Assembly: GCF_014646155.1 (NCBI RefSeq)
Contig: NZ_BMMX01000001.1
Span: forward strand, 171,621 to 235,620
Origin: Mangrovihabitans endophyticus
GTDB lineage: Bacteria; Actinomycetota; Actinomycetes; Mycobacteriales; Micromonosporaceae
Length of the DNA: 64,000 nucleotides
Reading direction: 5' to 3'
The translations under genes and the position numbers were made by a program. Numbering within the stretch: the stretch's first letter is position 1; every line of letters starts with the position of its first letter. The notes beneath the pieces are model-generated. The model saw only the letters and a program-made list of their open reading frames with translations. It was not told the DNA's origin and did no database searches. This document shows positions 41,799 through 50,286 of this stretch, one piece after another.

Positions 41799-42622
41799 GT
41801 GACGGCGACGAATCCGGAGGCGGCGGCGATCGCGTCCAGCTCGGCACGCAGCGCCGCGGCGGGCGGGTAGGCGCCGTCGCGTTCGAGCATCAGCGCGGGT
41901 GGGCGGTGGCGCTCGCACAACTGCGTCACCAGGTCGAGCACGGCCCGCGGCACCGCGTCGGTGTGCGTGTCGTGGTAGACGCCGTCGTGTTCGGCTCCAC
42001 CGGCGACGTGCACATAGGCGACGCGTTCCAGCGGAATCTCGTCGAGCAGCGCGGCGGGGTCGGTGCCGCGGTTCACCGCGTTGGCGTAGACGTTCGCCAC
42101 GTCCAGCAACAGCAGGGCGTCGGTGCGTTCCAGGATCTCGGTGAGGAAGGCGCCCTCGTCGAGCTCGTCATCGGGCCAGTCGAAGATCGCCGCGATCGGT
42201 TCCAGCGCCAGCGGCACCGGCAACCGCTCCCGGGTCCGGCGCACGTTGGCCACGACCGCGTCGATCGCTTCCCACGTGCGCGGCAGCGGCAGCAGGTGAC
42301 CGGCCTCCACCCCGGCCGCCCGCACGAAGGCGATGTGCTCGCTGACCAGCGGGGCGTGCAACCGGGCCGCGGCGCGGGCCAGATGGTCGATCCGCTCGGG
42401 CTGCACCGGCTCGGCCCCGCCCAGCGACAGCCGCACCCCGTGCGGCACCACGGCGACGCCCCGGCCCAGCAGGTCGTCCAGCCCGGCGGGCAGTTCGCCG
42501 TCGTCCGGCACGGACTCGGCGACCACCTCGGCGAAGCGCAGACCGGGCAGGCCGGCCACGAATCCGGCGATCTCCGGACGCCAGCCGATCCCCACGCCGT
42601 ACGGGGTGCGGGCGGCCGTCAT
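41795..42622 (-). CDS. DUF692 multinuclear non-heme iron oxidase (MNIO)
   Basis: A 275-residue TIM-barrel protein of the DUF692 family, whose studied members (MbnB, TglH, BufB) use a di- or tri-iron centre to modify cysteine or other residues of RiPP precursors. Likely metal ligands are H61 (VPHGVRLSLGG), H96 (LVSEHIAF), E141 (LEPIAAIFDWP), D174 and N177 (LLDVANVYANAVN), H205 (AYVHVAGG), D218/H220 (YHDTHTDAVP) and E247 (MLERDG). All expected positions are filled. It overlaps both the upstream TIGR04222-like gene and the downstream partner gene by ATGA, so the three should be made together. Confidence 0.92.
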   Translation of the reverse strand: MTAARTPYGVGIGWRPEIAGFVAGLPGLRFAEVVAESVPDDGELPAGLDDLLGRGVAVVPHGVRLSLGGAEPVQPERIDHLARAAARLHAPLVSEHIAFVRAAGVEAGHLLPLPRTWEAIDAVVANVRRTRERLPVPLALEPIAAIFDWPDDELDEGAFLTEILERTDALLLLDVANVYANAVNRGTDPAALLDEIPLERVAYVHVAGGAEHDGVYHDTHTDAVPRAVLDLVTQLCERHRPPALMLERDGAYPPAAALRAELDAIAAASGFVAVT

Positions 42623-43515
42623 CCGCCGCAGCCCCCGCCCCCGCCGCAGGAACTGCCCCCGCCACAGGAGCTCCCGCTGCTGCAGGACGCGGACGACGCG
42701 TCGCCGCCGGACAGGCTCCCGGTGGCGCGGTGGATCTCCGCCTCCGCGGCGAAGGCCGGGTCCATGCTGTACAGCGACGCGGCGCCGAACAGCGCGACGC
42801 CCAGGGCGGCACCGGCGGCGCCATAGGTCGCGTACGCCGGCGACTGCCGTGGAGCGAGGTGCTGGTGTCGCCGGCGCAGGTCGGCCAGCCCCTTGGTGGC
42901 GGCGCGGGTCGCGGCGCCACCGCGGCGCAGCAGGAACAGCGCCAGCAGGAACGCCATGAAGGTCAGCGGAACGAGGAACCCGACCGGCTTGCCGTTGGAT
43001 GTCCCGGCGATCACCCGCGCGACGCCGAGCAGTCCCACGGCGATCGCGGCGAGGCCCCACAGCCGCGCCACCCGCAACCGTTCCGGGCTGGCCACCAGGC
43101 CGGACGCCTGCAGGCCGTCGCGCAGTTGTTGCAGGGCCGAGCGCACCCATTCGTCGGCCGCCAGGTCCCGGGCGCGGATGCGGCGCCCCGCCGCGTTGTA
43201 GACCGCGGTGTCCAGCGGCGTCACCCCGGCGGGCAACGGGCCGGTGGGGCGCAGCGTCTTGTCCGGGGCGCTTTCGATGGCACCGGCCGCGCGCAGGCCG
43301 CCGAGCGCGGAGTAGACGGCCAGCCGGTCGCCGCCGGTGAGATGGGCGACCTGTTGCGGGCCGAGCCGGCCGACCGCGTCCGGGCTGCCACCGGCGAGCA
43401 GCCTGCGGCGGTGCACCGCGGCCAGGATCGCGACCGCCACGATGGCGGCGCCGTAGAACGCCAGGAAGTCGGGGCCGGAAACGCCCCAGGTGTCGCCAGA
43501 AGCCGAGAGCGCCAT
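42619..43515 (-). CDS. TIGR04222-type membrane protein with Cys/Gly tail (possible MNIO substrate)
   Basis: A 298-residue protein. One N-terminal transmembrane helix (FLAFYGAAIVAVAILAAV, residues ~17-34), a cytosolic domain of about 115 residues (VAHLTGGDRLAVYSALGGLRAAGAI, PLDTAVYNAAGRRIRARDL), two more helices (~150-196) and a further hydrophobic stretch near 225-245. The last ~24 residues are only Gly, Ser, Ala and Cys with four cysteines exactly six apart (C278, C284, C290, C296), and these are the only cysteines in the protein. The layout recalls the TIGR04222 family. GGAGG lies five bases before the ATG. First gene of the run. Confidence 0.82.
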   Translation of the reverse strand: MALSASGDTWGVSGPDFLAFYGAAIVAVAILAAVHRRRLLAGGSPDAVGRLGPQQVAHLTGGDRLAVYSALGGLRAAGAIESAPDKTLRPTGPLPAGVTPLDTAVYNAAGRRIRARDLAADEWVRSALQQLRDGLQASGLVASPERLRVARLWGLAAIAVGLLGVARVIAGTSNGKPVGFLVPLTFMAFLLALFLLRRGGAATRAATKGLADLRRRHQHLAPRQSPAYATYGAAGAALGVALFGAASLYSMDPAFAAEAEIHRATGSLSGGDASSASCSSGSSCGGGSSCGGGGGCGG

Positions 43516-43598
43516 CGCCGCCTCCGGTGCTGTGTCTCGATGGGCTCTTAAGTGTCCACGGTCCGCGCAACGGGGCCCGGCAGCACGCGCCGGGCGGG

Positions 43599-43701
43599 GT
43601 CGGGCGCCGCGTCGGGCGGCGCGGTCGGGCGGCGCGGTCGGGCGGCGCGGTCGGACAGCGCGGCCGGACAGCGCGGCCGGGCAGCGGGGCCGGGCGCAGG
43701 G
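43599..43701. repeat. 13-bp tandem repeat array upstream of the MNIO operon
   Basis: About eight head-to-tail units of 12-13 bp. Units 43611-43623, 43624-43636 and 43637-43649 are identical (GTCGGGCGGCGCG); the next ones drift (GTCGGACAGCGCG, GCCGGACAGCGCG, GCCGGGCAGCGGG). The array fills the gap between the end of acnR and the TIGR04222-like gene. It could vary in length between strains. Confidence 0.85.
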
Positions 43702-43708
43702 GCCGGGT

Positions 43709-44281
43709 TCAGCCCCGGCGGACCGCGCCCTCGACCACGTCCAGGACGCGGTTCAGCTCGCCGGGCGGCCGTCCGGTGGCCAGGTGCAGCACCATGCCGT
43801 CGTAGGCCAGCTCCAGGAACTGCGCGAGCACCTCGACCGGCACGTCCGCGCGCAGCACACCGGCGTCGCGCTGACGGCGCAGCCGGTCGCGGGTCGCCTC
43901 GGCGATGGCGGCGGAGCGTTCCGCCCAGCGCTGCGCGAAGGCCGGGTCGGTGCGCAGCCGACGGGACACCTCAAGCTGGCTGCCGAGCCATCCGGTGGTG
44001 TCCGGGCTCTCCGCTCGCGCCAGCATGTCCCGCATCACCTGGACGAGGCCGTGCCGAGCGACGGTGGCGACCATGGTGGCCGCGTCGTCCTCGGCGACGG
44101 CGAGGAACAGCGAGTCCTTGTCGCGGAAATGGTGGAAAATCGCGCCGCGGGACAGGCCGGTGGCGTCCTCCAGACGGCGCACCGTGGCACCCTCATAGCC
44201 GAACCGGGCGAAGGCACCGCGGGCCGCCGCGAGGATCTCGTGGCGGCGGGCGTCGAGCTGGTCCTGGCTTACCCTGGGCAC
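43709..44281 (-). CDS. acnR: TetR-family regulator, AcnR-type
   Basis: A 190-residue TetR regulator. The N-terminal HTH reads RRHEILAAARGAFARFGYEG then VRRLEDATGLSRGAIFHHFRDKDSLFLAVAEDDA, which matches AcnR, the repressor of aconitase in corynebacteria and relatives. The C-terminal ligand domain ends LAYDGMVLHLATGRPPGEL. GTG 44281 gives the usual short N-terminus. A near-perfect 24-bp palindrome lies 32-55 bp upstream, and a similar one lies upstream of acnA 5.4 kb away. In many relatives acnR adjoins acn; here the HAD, RIO kinase and DUF2630 genes lie between. Confidence 0.82.
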   Translation of the reverse strand: MPRVSQDQLDARRHEILAAARGAFARFGYEGATVRRLEDATGLSRGAIFHHFRDKDSLFLAVAEDDAATMVATVARHGLVQVMRDMLARAESPDTTGWLGSQLEVSRRLRTDPAFAQRWAERSAAIAEATRDRLRRQRDAGVLRADVPVEVLAQFLELAYDGMVLHLATGRPPGELNRVLDVVEGAVRRG

Positions 44282-44312
44282 GCGTCGATCGTGGCATGAC
44301 GGTTCCGGAGGT

Positions 44313-44336
44313 TGCAATCCGTACGTACGGCTTGCA
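44313..44336. promoter_or_regulatory. 24-bp palindrome, probable AcnR operator
   Basis: The core CCGTACGTACGG is flanked by TGCAA on the left and TTGCA on the right, giving a 24-bp dyad with a single mismatched pair. It lies in the divergent region between acnR and the HAD gene. A close copy is at 49672-49695 upstream of acnA. Confidence 0.7.
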
Positions 44337-44446
44337 TCCGCCCGGACGACGCGCCGATCGGATGATGCGAAATCGACCATCTCGCCTATGGTCTGTTAAC
44401 AGTTCTGGGCTGTCGGCTGTCACTCGCGCTCGCGTAAGGTGCTTTG

Positions 44447-45094
44447 GTGCCTCTCGTCTTCCTGGCTCTGGATGACACCCTGCTGGACCGCAGCGGTGCA
44501 TTCCGGCTGTGGGCCAAGGGTTTCCTGGACGAGATCCGGGCGCCGGCGGAGGATCTGGACTGGTTGCTGTCGGTGGACGCCGACGGCTTGACGTCGCGCT
44601 GGGACCTGGCCGACGCCATCCGGGAACGTTATCAACTGAACGTGCCGTCCATCGACCTGCTGGAGGAACTGCACGAGGGCCCGCTGGCCTATGAGCGGCT
44701 GGATCCGCTGGTGGCGTGCGCGTTGCAGATCGCCGGCGACGCCGGATGGGTGCCGGTGGTGGTCACCAACGGGCCGCAGGAGCGGCAGGAGACCCGGATC
44801 CGGCGCACCGGGCTGGACCGGTGCGTGGCGGACTGGGTCATCTCCGGCCGGGAGGGCGTCAGCAAGCCGAATCCGCGGATCTTTGCGCTGGCCGCGCAAC
44901 GGGTGCGCATGCGGCTCGGCGGTGCCTGGGTGGTCGGCGACAGCCCGGAGGCGGACATCGGCGGCGCGGCCGCCATGGGCCTGCCCAGCGTGTGGCTGCA
45001 CCGCGGACGCGAGTGGGTGGACCAGCGGTACGCGCCGACCCGCGTGGTGGGCAACGTGATCCAGGGGATCTCCGCGGTGATGGCCACCCGATAG
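44447..45094 (+). CDS. HAD-superfamily protein lacking the nucleophile Asp
   Basis: A 215-residue HAD-fold protein. Motif 1 should read DxDDTL, but here it is VFLALDDTLLDR: the nucleophilic Asp is Ala7 (codon gct) while the second Asp (D9) is kept. Motif 2 (VVVTNGPQ), motif 3 lysine (SKPNPRIF) and motif 4 (WVVGDSPEADIGGA) are intact. Without the nucleophile, normal phosphatase activity would be lost, so it may be a pseudo-enzyme or binding protein; a sequencing error at one codon would also explain it (gct versus gac/gat needs two changes, which makes this less likely). GTG 44447 with TAAGGT six bases upstream. Confidence 0.85.
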   Translation: MPLVFLALDDTLLDRSGAFRLWAKGFLDEIRAPAEDLDWLLSVDADGLTSRWDLADAIRERYQLNVPSIDLLEELHEGPLAYERLDPLVACALQIAGDAGWVPVVVTNGPQERQETRIRRTGLDRCVADWVISGREGVSKPNPRIFALAAQRVRMRLGGAWVVGDSPEADIGGAAAMGLPSVWLHRGREWVDQRYAPTRVVGNVIQGISAVMATR

Positions 45095-45099
45095 CCGCG

Positions 45100-45138
45100 G
45101 CCGTCGGTCGGGGCCGTCGGTTGGGGCCGTCGGTCGGG
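45100..45138. repeat. Three 13-bp tandem repeats after the HAD gene
   Basis: GCCGTCGGTCGGG, GCCGTCGGTTGGG, GCCGTCGGTCGGG follow each other directly, starting 6 bp after the HAD stop, with a partial fourth unit. No function is evident. Confidence 0.75.
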
Positions 45139-45178
45139 GCCGGGCCGCGACGGAAATCGGTTGCGCCGCCCGGGCTGC

Positions 45179-45257
45179 CACGACCACAGTGCATCACGAC
45201 CACAGTTCACCACGACCACCGCGCATCACGACACCGCGCATCACGACCACCGCGCAT
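45179..45257. repeat. Five 15-16-bp tandem repeats upstream of the RIO kinase gene
   Basis: Units are CACGACCACAGTGCAT, CACGACCACAGTTCAC, CACGACCACCGCGCAT, CACGACACCGCGCAT (one base short) and CACGACCACCGCGCAT. They start 120-198 bp before the RIO kinase GTG. The array has no spacers, so it is not CRISPR. A tandem protein-binding array or a simple VNTR are both possible. Confidence 0.8.
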
Positions 45258-45376
45258 CCCGAGCGCGAGTCGTCTCGGAGGACGAGAAGGGGGTGAGGAC
45301 CGATGGCTGCCGTCTTTGCCGTGCCCGGCATTCCGCGTCTCGTTCCCTGCTTCCCGATCTCCGAGGAGACTCTCCC

Positions 45377-46378
45377 GTGCGCAAGCACCCCGACGACAGC
45401 CGTGACGACGGCTACGACGACGGCTTCGACGACGGCCGGGCCCGGCAACGCCGTGGCCGCCGCCGGTTCGACGACGACGAACCGCATCACCTGACCCGCG
45501 GACGCGTTCCCGCGGCATCGTTCGAGGGGCCGCACCCGAGCGGTGCCGATGCCGCCTCGCCCGCCGGTCTCGACACGCCACCGCCCGGCACCGAATGGTC
45601 CACATGGGAGGGGTCGCTGCACGGGCCGGACCCCCGTCCGGACTGGGTCCGCACCGAGGCCGGCGCGGTGGACACCGAACTCGGCGTGGTGAAGACCGGC
45701 AAGGAAGCCGATGTCTTCCTGGTGCGCCGGCACCTGCCCGGCACCGGGGAGGTGAGCATGCTGGCCGCTAAGCGCTATCGCGACGGCGGGCACCGCATGT
45801 TCCACCGCGATGCCGGCTATCTGGAGGGGCGGCGGGTACGCCGATCCCGCGAGATGCGCGCGATGACCCGGCGTACCGCGTACGGCAAGGAGCTGATCGC
45901 GGGCCAATGGGCCGCGGCCGAGTTCGATGCCCTCGGCCGCCTGTGGCGGATCGGTGCGGAGACCGGTCTGGTCCGGGTGCCGTACCCGGTGCAGTTGCTC
46001 GGCACCGAGCTGATGCTGGAGTTCATCGGCGACTGGCAGACCGGGGTGGCCGCGCCCCGGCTCGCACAGGTGCGCACCGATCCCGCCGGGTACGCCGACC
46101 TGTGGCGGCAGATGGTGGACGCGCTGTCGACGCTGGCCCGAGCCCAGGTGGCGCACGGCGACCTGTCGCCCTACAACACCCTGGTGTGCGGCGGGCGGCT
46201 GGTGCTGATCGACCTGCCGCAGATCGTGGACGTGATCGCCAATCCGCGGGGCGCCGAGTTCCTCGACCGGGACGTGCGCACCGTGGCGGCCTGGTTCGCG
46301 GCCCGCGGCGTGCCGCCGGAGACGATCGACGTCGACGGGCTGGCGGAACGGCTGCGCGCGGAGGCGGGCCTGCGATAG
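45377..46378 (+). CDS. RIO1-family atypical serine kinase
   Basis: A 333-residue protein. The first ~110 residues are Asp/Arg-rich and low complexity. The RIO domain follows: GVVKTGKEADVFLVRR (nucleotide loop), LAAKRYRDGGHRMFHRD with the ATP-anchoring Lys, LMLEFIGDWQT at the hinge, catalytic loop VAHGDLSPYNTLV (HGDLxxxN) and metal loop LIDLPQIVD. RIO kinases in archaea and eukaryotes act in ribosome maturation; the bacterial role is not settled. GTG 45377 has GAGGAG eight bases upstream. It is preceded by two short tandem repeat arrays. Confidence 0.9.
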   Translation: MRKHPDDSRDDGYDDGFDDGRARQRRGRRRFDDDEPHHLTRGRVPAASFEGPHPSGADAASPAGLDTPPPGTEWSTWEGSLHGPDPRPDWVRTEAGAVDTELGVVKTGKEADVFLVRRHLPGTGEVSMLAAKRYRDGGHRMFHRDAGYLEGRRVRRSREMRAMTRRTAYGKELIAGQWAAAEFDALGRLWRIGAETGLVRVPYPVQLLGTELMLEFIGDWQTGVAAPRLAQVRTDPAGYADLWRQMVDALSTLARAQVAHGDLSPYNTLVCGGRLVLIDLPQIVDVIANPRGAEFLDRDVRTVAAWFAARGVPPETIDVDGLAERLRAEAGLR

Positions 46379-46425
46379 AGGTGCCGAGGTGGTCCGCGGC
46401 GCAGGTGCGGGCGCGGACCACCGGG

Positions 46426-46671
46426 TCACTGCAGGTACCCCTCCACCTCGCTGGTGCTGTGCGCCCGCTCGCCGTCCGGGTCGTTGCCCACCTCGCGGGC
46501 CGCCCGGCGCCGGCGCAGCAGGTCCCAGCACTGGTCCAGGGCCTCCTCCAGTTCCCTGAGGCGTCCGCGCTCATCGTCGCTGGAGATCTCGCCGCGGCCG
46601 ATCCGCTGGCGCAGCTTGTGTTCCTCGTCCACCAGGCCGTTGATCCGGCTCAGCACTGTCTCGTCGTCCAT
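46426..46671 (-). CDS. DUF2630 family protein
   Basis: An 81-residue, highly charged, helical protein matching the actinobacterial DUF2630 family: VLSRINGLVDEEHKLRQR then a Glu/Arg-rich amphipathic region EELDQCWDLLRRRRAAREVG-like (spelled here EEALDQCWDLLRRRRAAR) and the ending STSEVEGYLQ. Function unknown; probably coiled coil. TAGGCT (minus strand, 46684-46679) ends seven bases before the ATG, suggesting a leaderless transcript. It lies downstream of acnA on the same strand. Confidence 0.88.
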   Translation of the reverse strand: MDDETVLSRINGLVDEEHKLRQRIGRGEISSDDERGRLRELEEALDQCWDLLRRRRAAREVGNDPDGERAHSTSEVEGYLQ

Positions 46672-46769
46672 GATTGAGAGCCTATGCCCGGCGCGGCGGC
46701 AACCCGGCCGGTACGCACGCCGCCCCGCCGCCCGGGGCGGGCGACGGGGCGGGACGGGCCGGTGCCGGA

Positions 46770-49544
<2,775 letters not shown>

Positions 49545-49671
49545 GTCATCTCCTTCCCGCCCAAGCGACCGTGAGTAGTCCTCAGCAGTCTTTCGCACCC
49601 GTGACGTGCGTGCCCGTGTGAGGCGCACCTAACCATCGCCGGTGGCGTCGTGCGCCCGACGGCCGGCAACT

Positions 49672-49695
49672 TGTAAACCGTACGTCCGTCTTGCT
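49672..49695. promoter_or_regulatory. Probable AcnR operator upstream of acnA
   Basis: The half-conserved dyad reads TGTAAACCGTACG then TCCGTCTTGCT and aligns base for base with the palindrome at 44313-44336 (shared TGyAAnCCGTACGTnCG and TTGC). On the minus strand it overlaps a possible acnA promoter (TACGGT at 49682-49677). Confidence 0.65.
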
Positions 49696-49755
49696 ATGGC
49701 GCGCAAGCGGCTCGCACCGGCCGGAAGCGATGTCAGCCTTTGTGGTGTCGTTCGC

Positions 49756-49773
49756 CGGAAAACACGTTTTCCG
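49756..49773. promoter_or_regulatory. Perfect 18-bp inverted repeat upstream of a SnoaL-like gene
   Basis: CGGAAAAC-AC-GTTTTCCG: two 8-bp arms with a 2-bp centre, ending 28 bp before the GTG at 49802. Such a compact dyad looks like a dimeric repressor site; the regulator is unknown. It overlaps the expected -35 position of the gene. Confidence 0.55.
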
Positions 49774-49801
49774 CGTCGGCGCACCGGGCAGACTGCGTCT
49801 C

Positions 49802-50191
49802 GTGAAGGCACCCACGGATCTCGATGACCTCACGGACTTCTTCGACCGCTACGGGTCCGCACTGACCCGGGGCGACGTCACCGCGGTGGCCGGCTGCTAC
49901 GCGCTGCCGGGCATGGTCGTCGCGGACTCCTACAGCTTCACCTTCACCTCGCCGGCTGCGGTCGCCCTCTCCTTCCTGGGCGCCGCACCGGCGTACCGGG
50001 AACAGCAGATCGTCGCCGCCAACGCGCAGCTTCGCGAGGTGCAGCATCTCAGCAAGGCGCTGGCGATGGTGGCGGTGGAGTGGGAATACCTGGACAGCGC
50101 CGGCAACGCGGTGCCCGGTGAGCGCTACCGCTACCTGCTGCGTTCCGACGCCGACGGGCCGCGCATCACCACCGTCATCGCGACGCACTGA
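49802..50191 (+). CDS. SnoaL-like/NTF2-fold small protein
   Basis: A 129-residue protein with the pattern of an NTF2-like/SnoaL domain: TDFFDRYGSALTRGDVTAVAGCYALPGMVVADSYSFTFTSP (shown in part), a mid helix region QQIVAANAQLREVQHL, and the closing strands VEWEYLDSAGNAVPGERYRYLLR. Members are often enzymes or ligand-binding proteins of diverse role, so the function is open. GTG 49802 was chosen because CAGACT ends seven bases upstream and the fold starts there; longer in-frame starts at 49691 exist. It is divergent from acnA. Confidence 0.75.
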   Translation: MKAPTDLDDLTDFFDRYGSALTRGDVTAVAGCYALPGMVVADSYSFTFTSPAAVALSFLGAAPAYREQQIVAANAQLREVQHLSKALAMVAVEWEYLDSAGNAVPGERYRYLLRSDADGPRITTVIATH

Positions 50192-50286
50192 ACCGTGGCC
50201 CCGAGCCGCACCGGCCGGGGAGCGTGACGGATCACGCAGAGGCCGTTGGCCAGGACATCGGCCCGCACCGGTGCGAGGATGGCCCG

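Noticed and set aside
43527..44475. Arg/Gly/Ala-repeat plus-strand frames opposite acnR
   Set aside because: The repetitive composition comes from reading through the 13-bp DNA repeats; acnR on the other strand has a clear TetR domain.
45179..45257. Possible CRISPR array
   Set aside because: Repeats are directly joined with no spacers and no cas genes are near.
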